In this document: in pieces, positions 1 to 7,851 of the stretch
How the letters are laid out: each line of letters opens with the position of its first letter
Numbering within the stretch: position 1 is the first letter of the stretch
Assembly: GCF_020687045.1 (NCBI RefSeq)
Contig: NZ_JAJEPW010000018.1
Span: 1-54,640, forward strand
DNA from: Vescimonas cirricatena
GTDB lineage: Bacteria; Bacillota; Clostridia; Oscillospirales; Oscillospiraceae
Length of the DNA: 54,640 bases
Reading direction: 5' to 3'
Notes under the pieces: generated by a model
Databases searched by the model: none
The model's input: only the letters and a program-made list of their open reading frames with translations
Told to the model about the DNA's origin: nothing
Made by a program: the position numbers and the translations under genes

Positions 1-88
1 CAACAACTTGCCCATGAGACCCCTCCGCTGGCTCTTGCCTAATGAGTTCGCTGTCCAATATGTTTGACAAACCTACAGGATATGAAAG

Positions 89-124
89 GCGGCCCGGCCG
101 GGAGAAAACTCCCTGCCGGGCCGC
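89..124 (-). terminator. Hairpin after the SpoIIQ-like gene
   Basis: A 10-bp perfect stem (GCGGCCCGGC with GCCGGGCCGC) lies just past the stop of the leftward M23 gene. The run that follows it on the minus strand is short (TTTCAT), so it is a weaker intrinsic terminator than others here. I see no gene in bases 1-88. Confidence 0.6.
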
Positions 125-129
125 TTGGG

Positions 130-807
130 TCAATTCACATAGTCCGCCGGGTCGATGACCTGGCCGTCCTTGGACACAGAGAAGTGCAGGTGCGGGCCCA
201 TGCTGCCCTCGGCGGAGGCGGTGCTCCCCACCAGGCCGATGACGTCACCGGCGGCCACCTGGTCCCCCTCCTGCACCGGCGGATCCTTCTGCAGACAGCT
301 GTACTGGGTGGTATAGCCGCCGCCGTGCTGGATCACCACGGTGGTGCCCATCAGCTCGTCGTCCTTCACCGACAGCACCGTGCCGCCGGCGGCGGTGCGG
401 ACGGAGTCCCCCTCCGAGGCCTGGATGTCGATGCCGTTGTGGGTGCGCCAGTCCGCCATGGTCTCGTCATACATCAGCTCCGTGACGCTGAACACCGTTA
501 CCGTGGTGCCGTCCAGCGGGGACATGACCTGGGGCAGCAGGTCCTGGGGGTCGGAGATGGGCGTCTCCTCCGCCGGAGGGGCGGCGGGGACATTCTCCTC
601 CGGCTGCACCGCCGGGGCCACCCAGGCGTTGTCCCGGTCATCGGGGACGTTGGAGGCGGGGTTGGATGCGGGCTCTGCCGGGGCCTGGGGCCGCAGCAGG
701 GTGTAATAGCCGACAATACCGGCTGCCAGCAGGCAGAGGGCAAGGGCTATGTAGAAGCCCTTGCCGCCGAACACGGCCTTGACCTTTTTTCCGTCGAATC
801 TGCTCAT
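130..807 (-). CDS. spoIIQ: SpoIIQ-like M23 peptidase-domain membrane protein
   Basis: The 225-residue protein has a basic N-terminus, one membrane segment at about residues 18-36, a Pro/Ala/Glu-rich linker, and a C-terminal LytM/M23 domain. The zinc-binding pattern looks intact, with an HNGID (HxxxD) motif near residue 124 and HLHF near residue 207, so the enzyme could be catalytically active. In the family, SpoIIQ is made in the forespore and pairs with SpoIIIAH across the intermembrane space during engulfment; clostridial versions often keep the zinc ligands that Bacillus SpoIIQ has lost. The single membrane segment and short size favour SpoIIQ over a secreted lysin, but another cell-wall M23 endopeptidase cannot be excluded. 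The ATG at 807 has a GGAAAGG ribosome site. No sporulation promoter was identified. Confidence 0.72.
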   Translation of the reverse strand: MSRFDGKKVKAVFGGKGFYIALALCLLAAGIVGYYTLLRPQAPAEPASNPASNVPDDRDNAWVAPAVQPEENVPAAPPAEETPISDPQDLLPQVMSPLDGTTVTVFSVTELMYDETMADWRTHNGIDIQASEGDSVRTAAGGTVLSVKDDELMGTTVVIQHGGGYTTQYSCLQKDPPVQEGDQVAAGDVIGLVGSTASAEGSMGPHLHFSVSKDGQVIDPADYVN

Positions 808-943
808 AGGTGCCTTTCCCGTCCGGCCTGGGGCCGGAGCCGCATATACCGGCCTGCGGCGGGCCGAAATCCTGGGGAACGTTTCTGCCCTCAGTATGGC
901 CGGGCGGCGGCGGATTTATACGCAGGCCCTCAAAAAATGCAAA

Positions 944-972
944 AAATCCGAAGGCGGACCGCCCTCGGATTT
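944..972. terminator. Bidirectional hairpin in the spoIIQ-tRNA gap
   Basis: AAATCCGAAGGCGG and its complement form a hairpin, with A-rich sequence on the left and TTTCTTTT on the right, so it could stop transcription both ways. It lies in the 338-base gap 808-1145, where I see no gene. It would insulate spoIIQ from the tRNA-Leu unit. Confidence 0.6.
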
Positions 973-1167
973 CTTTTGCTTTGGGGGAAATTACCGGGAC
1001 TGTCCCCAGAAGGCCCGGAGGCAGTTGGCGGCGTCAGAATTTATGTCATATTTTTCTCTATTTTCTGACATTCTCTTTTCCAGAAGTATAGGATTTTTGT
1101 AAAAATTAGAAATCGGATTTGTGGGCGTAAATCCGCAGAGCCGTTGTGGCACAAGGGCTTTCAGAGA

Positions 1168-1203
1168 TAAAAAGAGAACTCCAAGATTTTTCTTGGAGTT
1201 CTC
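1168..1203 (-). terminator. Terminator of tRNA-Leu
   Basis: A 12-bp perfect stem, GAGAACTCCAAG with CTTGGAGTTCTC, is followed on the minus strand by TTTTT. It starts five bases past the CCA end of tRNA-Leu. Confidence 0.88.
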
Positions 1204-1207
1204 AGCA

Positions 1208-1290
1208 TGGTACGCCCGAGGGGACTCGAACCCCTACCCTTGCGGAATGGAACCTAAATCCATCGCGTATACCAATTTCGCCACGGGCGC
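1208..1290 (-). tRNA. tRNA-Leu (anticodon TAG), CCA encoded
   Basis: Read on the minus strand it begins GCGCCCGTGGCG, has the anticodon loop TTTAGGT (TAG in the centre) closed by ATGGA/TCCAT, a longer variable arm (TCCGCAAGGG) as in class II leucine tRNAs, the T-loop TTCGAGT, and a genomic CCA. The acceptor stem pairs throughout with one G-T at the first position. A second copy of its 5' half stands at 2081-2118, so the present 5' half probably came with an insertion. Its original promoter is now about 840 bases upstream, beyond the inserted gene. Confidence 0.93.
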
Positions 1291-1293
1291 ATA
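1256..1293. repeat. 38-bp direct repeat, copy 1 (in tRNA-Leu)
   Basis: This copy is identical over 38 bases to 2081-2118. It covers the tRNA-Leu 5' end through the anticodon stem plus three bases upstream of the tRNA. An exact repeat ending inside a tRNA gene is the usual footprint of site-specific integration. Confidence 0.9.
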
Positions 1294-1337
1294 TACAGGC
1301 GAGCGGCGGCGCAAGCGTCCGCCGGCCGCCTGATTTT

Positions 1338-1991
1338 TTACTTCAAAAACGGAGCCGGGTCAAAGGTATAGACGTCGTCCTCTCCGCAATAGCCGCACAC
1401 GCCCATACGCGGAGAATTTACGATTGGAAGCGCAGAATCGTGCGGATGGCTTTCCATGCAGTCTTCGCAGAAATACGGATACTGATCCTCCCATTCGCAT
1501 TCACAGCAGATCCAATCGGCTTCCTTTCCGCATTTTCCGCACAGGAAGCGGATCGGCTCGTTTCTCCCGAGCAGACGAACAGATTTGCGCTGCTTCGGGC
1601 GCAGCAGTGTTCCCACTACCGTGATCGTCAGCTCCGTTGTAGAGCCGAAATCATACTCATAATGGAGCTTGCTCCCATCGCGCAGCATCCCGACCATGGT
1701 GTTTTTCGAGAGTTGCTCATAGTTCCCCACAAAAAACGCGCTTTCGTGCCCACAGCATTCCAGCCAGATATCCCGCAGGAACCGATCGAGCGTTTTTAGC
1801 GTGGCGCTCATCGGCATATCCAGATACAGCCAATACGCCTTTTCGTCTGTGCCCTCCACCTTCAGCAGCTTGCACGTCTGCGCATCGTCGGCAGCATCAT
1901 TGTGCTTTTCCAGCAGATGCTTCTTAAACGCTGTTTTGGAAATTGTTCCCCCGCAAAGATAGCAGTTTCCTTTTGATGCCGCTTGCGCCAT
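1338..1991 (-). CDS. pRiA4b ORF-3-like zinc-finger protein
   Basis: The protein has 217 residues from the ATG at 1991, which follows a GGAGGGAGG site; an ATG nine codons earlier lacks one. The middle part (YWLYLDMPMSATLKTLDRFL, then YEYDFGSTTEL) matches the plasmid pRiA4b ORF-3-like family, which turns up on plasmids, in transposons and beside mobile genes and whose biochemical role is not established. It is framed by zinc-finger-like clusters: an N-terminal CYLCGG...HLLEKH, and a C-terminal series CGKCGK, CCEC, CEDC and CGYCGE. It is the only gene of the tRNA-Leu cassette and lies on the same strand as the tRNA. It is therefore probably read from the displaced tRNA promoter at 2128-2156 and followed by the tRNA in one transcript. 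Confidence 0.75.
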   Translation of the reverse strand: MAQAASKGNCYLCGGTISKTAFKKHLLEKHNDAADDAQTCKLLKVEGTDEKAYWLYLDMPMSATLKTLDRFLRDIWLECCGHESAFFVGNYEQLSKNTMVGMLRDGSKLHYEYDFGSTTELTITVVGTLLRPKQRKSVRLLGRNEPIRFLCGKCGKEADWICCECEWEDQYPYFCEDCMESHPHDSALPIVNSPRMGVCGYCGEDDVYTFDPAPFLK

Positions 1992-2080
1992 AAGAGCCTC
2001 CCTCCAAGTGCTTGTCAACGGCGGTACACAAATCCCGCGTCAACACACAACAAAAACCCCTCACTGAGGTGACATCACCG

Positions 2081-2118
2081 AAATCCATCGCGTATACCAA
2101 TTTCGCCACGGGCGCATA
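2081..2118. repeat. 38-bp direct repeat, copy 2 (orphan tRNA-Leu 5' half)
   Basis: This is an exact copy of 1256-1293. On the minus strand it reads as the tRNA-Leu 5' end and then breaks off in the anticodon stem, after GGATTT, into unrelated sequence. It still sits directly downstream of a good promoter, so a truncated tRNA 5' half is probably transcribed. Confidence 0.9.
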
Positions 2119-2127
2119 ACCAGGGGT

Positions 2128-2156
2128 ATTATACCACATTTCCCACCCACCGGCAA
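2128..2156 (-). promoter_or_regulatory. Original tRNA-Leu promoter
   Basis: On the minus strand it reads TTGCCG, a 17-base spacer, then TATAAT, ending 12 bases before the orphan tRNA 5' half. It now drives the cassette gene at 1338-1991. Confidence 0.8.
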
Positions 2157-2164
2157 GGGAAACC

Positions 2165-2193
2165 TTGCAAATCCCGGCGGGATGTGGCATGAT
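2165..2193 (+). promoter_or_regulatory. Probable promoter of the alanyl-tRNA editing gene
   Basis: TTGCAA, a 17-base spacer and CATGAT stand 30 bases before the start at 2223. It lies back to back with the leftward tRNA-Leu promoter. Confidence 0.55.
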
Positions 2194-2222
2194 AGGAGAA
2201 AACCATCAGAGGAGGATGCCCC

Positions 2223-3377
2223 ATGGACACCGAGAAGCTGTATGACCGGGACGCATTTTTGAAGGAGTTCGACGCCGTCGTCACCGACTGCCGGCCCGGC
2301 AAGGGGGACACATATCTTGTGACCCTGGACCGCACGGCCTTTTACCCGGAGGGCGGCGGCCAACCGGCAGACCGCGGCGATCTGGGCGGCGCGGCGGTGC
2401 TGGACGTCCAGGAGCGGGACGGCCTGGTGCTCCACACCTGCGACCGGCCCCTGACCGTGGGGGCCTCCGTCCACGGTGCCATCGACTGGTCCCGCCGCTT
2501 TGACCATATGCAGCAGCACTCCGGCGAGCACATCGTCAGCGGTATGCTGTGCGCTGCCTTTTCCTGCGACAACGTGGGCTTTCACATGGGGGCGGACGTG
2601 GTCACCATCGACTATAACGCCCCCATGACCTGGGACCAGGTGCTGGAGGTGGAGGCCCGGGCCAACCGCTACATCTGGGAAAATCACCCCTTCCGGGCCT
2701 ATTATCCCGCCCCGGAGGAGCTGGCCGCCATCCCCTACCGCAGCAAAAAAGCCCTGGAGGGGCCGGTGCGGATCACGGAGTTCCCCGGGGCCGACTGCTG
2801 CGCCTGCTGCGGCACCCATGTGGCCGCCAGCGGCCAGGTGGGACTGGTGAAGTTCCTGTCCTGCCAGAAGCTCCGGGAGGGCGTGCGGCTGGAGCTGCTG
2901 TGCGGCGGCCGGGCCATGGACTACCTGTCCCGGGCCTGGGACCAGAGCCGCCGGATCGGCCAGGCCCTGTCGGTGAAGCCGCTGGCAGCCTTCCCGGCGG
3001 TGCAGCGGCTGGAGGGGCAGCTGCGGGAGAGTCGGGAGCGCTGCGCCGCCCTGGAGGAGCAGTCGTTCCGGCAGCTGGCGGAGCGCTATCAGAACGCCGG
3101 GAACGTGCTGCTGGTGCAGCCGGACCTGGAGCCGGACAGCGTCCGGCGGCTGTGCGACGCCGTCAGCGGCACCTGCGGCGGCCGGTGTGCCGTTTTCTCC
3201 GGCAGCGACGGCAGCTATCGCTGGGCCGTGATCCACCCGGGGCAGGACCTGCGTCCCCTGATCCGGGACATGAACCAGGCCCTCCATAGCCGGGGCGGCG
3301 GCCGGGACGGCTTCGCCCAGGGCAGCGCCGCCTGCACCGCGGACGAAATTCAGGCGTTTTTCAGAGAACGGCCCTGA
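2223..3377 (+). CDS. Alanyl-tRNA editing protein, AlaX-L type with DHHA1 domain
   Basis: This 384-residue free-standing editing protein hydrolyses mischarged Ser- or Gly-tRNA(Ala) in the cytoplasm. The N-terminal half has the class II editing fold, with FYPEGGGQPADRG near residue 40 and the zinc ligands HSGEH (HxxxH) near residue 100 and CCGTH near residue 195. The C-terminal half, after a helical stretch at about residues 260-290, resembles the DHHA1 domain (DGSYRWAVIHPGQDLRPLIRD...RGGGRDGFAQGS). There is no aminoacylation domain, so it is not AlaRS; the length fits AlaX-L. The ATG follows AGAGGAGG. Appears monocistronic, with its own promoter and a strong terminator. Confidence 0.9.
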   Translation: MDTEKLYDRDAFLKEFDAVVTDCRPGKGDTYLVTLDRTAFYPEGGGQPADRGDLGGAAVLDVQERDGLVLHTCDRPLTVGASVHGAIDWSRRFDHMQQHSGEHIVSGMLCAAFSCDNVGFHMGADVVTIDYNAPMTWDQVLEVEARANRYIWENHPFRAYYPAPEELAAIPYRSKKALEGPVRITEFPGADCCACCGTHVAASGQVGLVKFLSCQKLREGVRLELLCGGRAMDYLSRAWDQSRRIGQALSVKPLAAFPAVQRLEGQLRESRERCAALEEQSFRQLAERYQNAGNVLLVQPDLEPDSVRRLCDAVSGTCGGRCAVFSGSDGSYRWAVIHPGQDLRPLIRDMNQALHSRGGGRDGFAQGSAACTADEIQAFFRERP

Positions 3378-3384
3378 GTATAAC

Positions 3385-3423
3385 AAAAACCGGCTCCGGC
3401 GCGATGCGCCGGAGCCGGTTTTT
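3385..3423. terminator. Bidirectional terminator between convergent genes
   Basis: A near-perfect 18-bp stem (AAAAACCGGCTCCGGCGC and complement, loop GAT) is flanked by A- and T-runs. It serves both the rightward AlaX gene and the leftward radical SAM gene. Confidence 0.92.
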
Positions 3424-3432
3424 GGGTTCGTG

Positions 3433-4323
3433 TCAGAAGTTCACGGTGCCCTCCAGCACCCGCAGGTCATAGGGCTCAAAGGTGACGCGGCGGTATTTCT
3501 CCACGTCCATCTTCACGCCGGTCCAGTCGGAGTGGATCTCGCCGTTCTGCTTGATGAGAATGTCGTACAGAATGTCATAGGTCACGCCGTCGTCCCCGGT
3601 TTCCGCAATGGTGGAATAGGGCAGGGTCTTGTGATAGGTCATGTGCAGGCCCTTATACTCGAAGTGGAAGCCGTTGCGCATGCGGCAGCCGTCCAGCCCC
3701 CGATAGGTGAACAGCCGCTTCAGGTCCTGCAGAATGGGGTCATGGTCCTGGTCATACAGGTTCTTCGGCGTGGTCTCGGTATAGTCGTACCGGAACTGGA
3801 TGGGGATGCCGTAGGGCAGGAACCGCTCCACATACTGGGGGAGCTTCTCCGCCGGGTACTTCTTATACAGCACGCAGTTGATGCGGGTGGGACAGGCGAT
3901 CTGCCCCAGCACCTGGTCGGGGCTCTCCTCCACATATTTCACCAGGTGGCGGGAGATGTTCATGCAGGTGATCTTGTCCCGGTTGCGGCGGGTAAAGTCC
4001 AGCATCTCCTCCGCCGTGTAGAAGCCGGTCTGCACCGGGAAGGTGGTGTTGATATACACCTTGTGGGTGGTGGGGATGGCGTCCAGCATTTTCTGCAGGG
4101 CCTCCAGATTGGCCAGAGGCTCGCCGCCGGTGAACACAAAGTCGCACCGGGGGGTGATGGCGTCCATGGTGCGGATGCTGTCCAGAATGGCGTCCAGGCT
4201 GAAGCCGGTGCAGTCGGCGTATTCCTTTTTGTTGATGCAGAAGGGGCAGTGGTTGTTGCAGTCGTAGGGCACGAACACCGTGACGGTGGCCCCGCCCTCG
4301 CGGGTCTTATAGGGGTTGCTCAT
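3433..4323 (-). CDS. Radical SAM protein of unknown substrate
   Basis: The 296-residue protein has the radical SAM signature CNNHCPFC (CxxxCxxC, residues about 22-29), which holds the 4Fe-4S cluster that cleaves S-adenosylmethionine, followed by the GGEP motif (TGGEPLANLE, about residues 65-74). There is no C-terminal SPASM-type cysteine cluster; the few later cysteines are scattered. It has no modification partner nearby, being a single gene between an AlaX gene and an antiporter. I cannot name the substrate. A GGGAGG site lies 13 bases before the ATG, a little far. It has its own promoter at 4360-4388. Confidence 0.82.
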   Translation of the reverse strand: MSNPYKTREGGATVTVFVPYDCNNHCPFCINKKEYADCTGFSLDAILDSIRTMDAITPRCDFVFTGGEPLANLEALQKMLDAIPTTHKVYINTTFPVQTGFYTAEEMLDFTRRNRDKITCMNISRHLVKYVEESPDQVLGQIACPTRINCVLYKKYPAEKLPQYVERFLPYGIPIQFRYDYTETTPKNLYDQDHDPILQDLKRLFTYRGLDGCRMRNGFHFEYKGLHMTYHKTLPYSTIAETGDDGVTYDILYDILIKQNGEIHSDWTGVKMDVEKYRRVTFEPYDLRVLEGTVNF

Positions 4324-4359
4324 ATATTGATCCAGTCCTCCCAGAAATTCTTCCCGAAT

Positions 4360-4388
4360 ATTTTATACCTTTTTCACCAAAAAAGCAA
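4360..4388 (-). promoter_or_regulatory. Promoter of the radical SAM gene
   Basis: On the minus strand it reads TTGCTT, a 17-base spacer, then TAAAAT, 37 bases before the start. Confidence 0.6.
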
Positions 4389-4491
4389 GGAATTTTTGAC
4401 AAAATTCACATGATTTTTTCTAATGCGACCCGGTATGACCGCCTGCGAATGCATCCCCGGCACGGCGCAGCCGCAAGGGCTTGCGGCAAAG

Positions 4492-4525
4492 AAAAAAACA
4501 GGTCCGCCGCAGCGGACCTGTTTTT
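4492..4525. terminator. Terminator of the NhaC-family gene
   Basis: The stem CAGGTCCGC/GCGGACCTG has a CGCA loop, A7 on one side and T5 on the other. It mainly serves the leftward antiporter gene ending at 4544. Confidence 0.88.
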
Positions 4526-4543
4526 GAATGAGCAGGGACTTGC

Positions 4544-6226
4544 TTACTTGGCCATAGCCTTGCCGGCGTTGGCCATTTCCTGGAAGATACCGGTGTGCTT
4601 CTTGGCCACGATGGCGCGGATCACCAGCAGGGTGCCGATCATCAGAGCCACGGCGATGATCATGCAGACCACAACGTTCTGCACCAGACCGGCGATGATG
4701 AAGCTGACGAAGGACACGGCAGCCACGGTGACGCCGTAGGGGATCTGGGTGGACACATGGTTCAGATGGAAGCAGTGTGCACCGGCGGAAGCCATGATGG
4801 TGGTGTCGGAGATGGGGGACAGGTGGTCGCCGCACACGCCGCCGGCGCAGGAAGCGGCCAGACCGATGGACAGCAGGGTGGACTGATCATACCAGTCGAA
4901 CACGGCGCAGACCAGGGGGACCATGATGCCGATGGTGCCCCAGGAGGTGCCGGTGGCGAAGCCAATGAAGCAGGCCACGATGAAGATGACGGCGGGCAGG
5001 AACTTGGCCAGGGAGCCGGTGTTGGCCATGACGCCGCGAACGAACTCGCCGACCTGCAGACCATCGTCACGGCACAGGCCGCACAGGGTCCAGGCGAAGC
5101 AGAGGATCAGGATGGGGGAGATCATCTGGATGAAGCCGTTGGGGATGGACTCCATGGACTTCTCAAACTTGATCAGGCCCCGCAGCCAGTAGTACACGAA
5201 GGTGAACACCAGGGCCACGATGGAGCCCAGGCACAGGCCGGGACCGGCAGAAGCGTCGGAGAAGGCCATGACGAAGTTCTGATAGTTGTCGCTCTCGGTG
5301 TCGAACACACCGCCGGTCCAGATCAGGCCGATGATGCACAGGGCGATCAGGACGATAACGGGCAGCAGCAGGTCCAGCACAGAGGAGTGCTTGGTGCCTT
5401 CCTCGTAGTCGTCGGCGCCTTCAAAGGGACGCTCGGGGGTGGTGAACAGGTCGTTCTTCACCTGGGCATTGTACTCATGGGTCAGCATGGGGCCGTAGTC
5501 AATGTTCAGCACGGAAATGACAATGACCATGATCAGGGTCAGGATGCAGTAATAGTTCCAGGGAATCTGGCTCAGGAACATGCTGATGCGGGAGCCGGGG
5601 AAGCCATCGGGCACATAGGAGGCAACGGCGGCAGCCCAGGAGGACACGGGGGCCAGCATGCACACGGGGGCGGCGGTGGCGTCGATGATGTAGGCCAGCT
5701 TTGCCCGGGAGATCCTGTGGCTCTCGGTGACGGGACGCATGACGGCGCCCACGGTCAGGCAGTTGAAATAGTCGTCGATGAAGATCAGCACGCCCAGCAG
5801 CATGGTCAGCAGCTGCGCGCCGCGGCGGGTGGTGACGGCCTTGGAGGCCCAGCGGCCGAAGGCGGCGGAGCCGCCGGCCTTGTTCATCAGGTCCACCATG
5901 ATGCCCAGCATCACCAGGAAGATCAGGATGGAGATGTCGATGGCATTGATCATGCCCACGCCCTCGCCGGCGCCGACAAAATTCACCACCATCTGCCAGG
6001 GCTGGAAATTCGCCAGCAGCAGAGCGCCGGCCAGGCAGCCCAGGAACAGGGAAGAATACACTTCCTTACTGATTAGGGCCAGGGCAATGGCCACGATCGG
6101 GGGGAACAGGGCCCATCCGGTAGCGATGAAGCCGCTGCCATCGTTGGTGACCTTCGCGATGACCAGAGCGATCACAACGATCGCCAGCGCAATAAAATAC
6201 GCTATTTTGGTACCTTTCTTTTCCAT
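4544..6226 (-). CDS. nhaC: NhaC-family Na+/H+ antiporter
   Basis: This 560-residue polytopic membrane protein has roughly a dozen hydrophobic segments. Features typical of the NhaC family are the LLTMLLGVLIFIDDYFNCLTVG segment (residues about 140-160), AYIIDATAAPVCMLAPVSSWAA (about 180-200), and a C-terminal TGTSWGTIGIMVPLV followed by CGDHLSPISDTTIMAS. The family exchanges Na+ (or an organic cation such as an amine or amino acid) against protons. In a genome with an Rnf complex it would help manage the sodium or proton gradient (inference). The start has a GAGGAGG site 13 bases upstream. The family contains many functionally untested members, so substrate specificity is open. Confidence 0.85.
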   Translation of the reverse strand: MEKKGTKIAYFIALAIVVIALVIAKVTNDGSGFIATGWALFPPIVAIALALISKEVYSSLFLGCLAGALLLANFQPWQMVVNFVGAGEGVGMINAIDISILIFLVMLGIMVDLMNKAGGSAAFGRWASKAVTTRRGAQLLTMLLGVLIFIDDYFNCLTVGAVMRPVTESHRISRAKLAYIIDATAAPVCMLAPVSSWAAAVASYVPDGFPGSRISMFLSQIPWNYYCILTLIMVIVISVLNIDYGPMLTHEYNAQVKNDLFTTPERPFEGADDYEEGTKHSSVLDLLLPVIVLIALCIIGLIWTGGVFDTESDNYQNFVMAFSDASAGPGLCLGSIVALVFTFVYYWLRGLIKFEKSMESIPNGFIQMISPILILCFAWTLCGLCRDDGLQVGEFVRGVMANTGSLAKFLPAVIFIVACFIGFATGTSWGTIGIMVPLVCAVFDWYDQSTLLSIGLAASCAGGVCGDHLSPISDTTIMASAGAHCFHLNHVSTQIPYGVTVAAVSFVSFIIAGLVQNVVVCMIIAVALMIGTLLVIRAIVAKKHTGIFQEMANAGKAMAK

Positions 6227-6260
6227 TAGGGTGATTTACCTCCTCAGATTTGGTTCTTTT

Positions 6261-6289
6261 ATGTTACCGTTTTTGGGCCGGATTGTCAA
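6261..6289 (-). promoter_or_regulatory. Promoter of the NhaC-family gene
   Basis: On the minus strand it reads TTGACA, a 17-base spacer, then TAACAT, 35 bases before the start codon. Confidence 0.65.
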
Positions 6290-6321
6290 GATTTCAGCAA
6301 TGGGATTCTGGATGGGAATTT

Positions 6322-6349
6322 GAACAAATTATGAACTCGCAATTTGTTC
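6322..6349. repeat. Inverted repeat GAACAAATT/AATTTGTTC
   Basis: Nine-base arms are separated by ten bases in the 421-base gap 6227-6647, which holds no gene I can support. The same arm sequence recurs in the hairpin at 10760-10786. Confidence 0.6.
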
Positions 6350-6597
6350 GTTCCGTCAAATATTCCAACGCTTCTCACTTTCTTTATGCCAAAAGCGCCG
6401 TTTTTTATAAGAACTATATAAAAAATGTGTTAATTTTTCAAAGTTTCTTAACGCGTTCTTAGCGGTAAAAATCCCGTTTTTGCGAGGAGCGGCTCCCTTC
6501 TCTGGCCCGAAATATGAACTAAATTTCGTTTATATCCTCATTTCGGCAGTCACGCCGCGCCCAGAGGCGCGGTCCCGCCAAAAGCGCATAAGCATAC

Positions 6598-6634
6598 AAA
6601 AAACGGGCAGGAAGCGCACAGCGCTCCCTGCCCG
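6598..6634 (-). terminator. Terminator of the chromate transporter operon
   Basis: CGGGCAGG-(GAGCGC/GCGCTT)-CCTGCCCG forms a long hairpin, followed on the minus strand by TTTTTTG. Confidence 0.88.
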
Positions 6635-6647
6635 CAAGGGTCAGGCT

Positions 6648-7208
6648 TCAGAAGCTGAACACCACGCCCACCACGGCGGAGGCCAGGATGAACACGATGG
6701 GGTGCAGGCCCTTGGTGGGCTTGACCCACCGGGTCAGCACCAGGATCACCGCCGCCAGGGCCAGGGCCTTCCAGTTGACGATGGCCAGGCCCGCTGCCCC
6801 GGTGTTCAGCAAGGTGATGGCCACCACCGACAGGCCCGCCGCCGCCACCATAGCCGTGGACGCCGGGCGCAGACCGTAAAACGCCGCCTCCACATAGCGG
6901 TTGTGGCGGAAGGCCTTCAGAAAGGCCGCGATGATCAGAATCACGATGACGGACGGCGTCACCAAGCCCAGGGTGGAAATAATGGCCCCGGGAATGCCCC
7001 GGGTGACAAAGCCCACATAGGTGGCCATGTTCACGCCGATGGGGCCAGGGGTGGACTCGCTGACCGCCAGCATATCCGCCAGCTGGGGCCGGGTGAACCA
7101 GCCGGTGCGGTCCGCCATGTCATACAGAAACGGCAGGGTGGCCAGACCGCCGCCTACGGCGAACAGTCCGGTTTTGAAAAACTCATAAAACAGCTGCAAA
7201 TAGATCAT
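6648..7208 (-). CDS. chrA: Chromate transporter (ChrA) family protein, second half-gene
   Basis: The 186-residue protein has about five or six membrane segments. It begins IYLQLFYEFFKTGLFAVGGGLATLPFLYDMADRTGWFT, the N-terminal signature of a ChrA domain (FxxGLxxVGGGxAxxPFL), and contains TPGPIGVNMATYVGF. Short one-domain ChrA proteins come in adjacent pairs that act together as a CHR transporter. The best-known substrate is chromate, exported in antiport or with sulfate-linked physiology, but for gut anaerobes the natural substrate is uncertain. Its ATG overlaps the stop of the upstream partner by four bases (ATGA), so the two are translationally coupled. Confidence 0.86.
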   Translation of the reverse strand: MIYLQLFYEFFKTGLFAVGGGLATLPFLYDMADRTGWFTRPQLADMLAVSESTPGPIGVNMATYVGFVTRGIPGAIISTLGLVTPSVIVILIIAAFLKAFRHNRYVEAAFYGLRPASTAMVAAAGLSVVAITLLNTGAAGLAIVNWKALALAAVILVLTRWVKPTKGLHPIVFILASAVVGVVFSF

Positions 7209-7747
7209 GACCGCTTCGCCCCCAGATTCTTAATGAGAAGTCCCGCCACGGCTGCCGCCAACACATAGATAATGGGCGAGAGCTTGGTGAACACCGACAG
7301 TGCCAGGATCACCAGGAAGATCACCAGGCCCCACACGTCCTTCACCGCGCCCTTCCACAGCTTCAGCACGGCGTTGAAAATCAGCACGCACACGCACACC
7401 CGGATCCCGGCAAAGGCGTGCTGCACCCAGGCCAGATGGGAAAACGCGTCGATGACCCCGGCCAGGGCCGCAATGATGATAAGAGACGGGAACACCACGC
7501 CCAGGGTGGCCGCGATGCCGCCGATGATGCCCCGGCGCTTCTGGCCGATAAACGTGGCGGTGTTCACGGCGATGACGCCGGGGGTACACTGGCCGATGGC
7601 AAAGTAATCGGTCAGCTCCTCATCGGTGGCCCAGCCCTTGTTCTCCACCACCTCCCGCTGCAGGATCGGCAGCATGGCATAGCCGCCGCCGAAGGTCATG
7701 ACCCCCACCTTGGCGAAGGTCAGAAACAGAGAAAGCAACTCCTTCAA
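7205..7747 (-). CDS. chrA: Chromate transporter (ChrA) family protein, first half-gene
   Basis: This is the partner of the downstream ChrA gene, again one CHR domain: LFLTFAKVGVMTFGGGYAMLPILQREVVENKGW, then TPGVIAVNTATFIGQKRRG, and further membrane segments, 180 residues in all. I place the start at a TTG at 7747, eight bases after GGGAGG; an open frame extends much further upstream but that part lies across the promoter and is not protein-like. The two genes share one transcript with a four-base overlap. A strong promoter (7811-7839) and a 14-bp inverted repeat lie upstream. Confidence 0.84.
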   Translation of the reverse strand: MKELLSLFLTFAKVGVMTFGGGYAMLPILQREVVENKGWATDEELTDYFAIGQCTPGVIAVNTATFIGQKRRGIIGGIAATLGVVFPSLIIIAALAGVIDAFSHLAWVQHAFAGIRVCVCVLIFNAVLKLWKGAVKDVWGLVIFLVILALSVFTKLSPIIYVLAAAVAGLLIKNLGAKRS

Positions 7748-7810
7748 CAAACACACCTCCCGAGATAAGCGAACAGCCGCCATTTTCCGGGGAAGACGGC
7801 TCCCGGCGAT

Positions 7811-7839
7811 ACTATACCCCTTTCCCCTGCGGCTGTCAA
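7811..7839 (-). promoter_or_regulatory. Promoter of the chrA pair
   Basis: On the minus strand it is TTGACA, a 17-base spacer, then TATAGT, which is close to consensus. The expected transcript has a leader of about 57 bases. Confidence 0.82.
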
Positions 7840-7851
7840 TCGCCGGGGCAT

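Larger units (their letters stand above)
1256..2118. mobile_element. One-gene cassette inserted in tRNA-Leu
   Basis: The stretch between the two 38-bp repeats holds a single leftward gene and restores a complete tRNA-Leu at its left end. The cut-off tRNA 5' half and the original promoter remain at its right end. No recombinase is present, so it is either the remnant of a larger element that lost its integrase or a cassette moved by an enzyme supplied elsewhere. The repeat is seen directly; mobility is inference. Confidence 0.65.

Noticed and set aside
2061..3386. A 441-codon open frame antisense to the alanyl-tRNA editing gene
   Set aside because: GC-rich genes leave long open frames on the other strand; the composition is His/Gly/Val-rich low complexity with no ribosome site, while the opposite frame has clear catalytic motifs.
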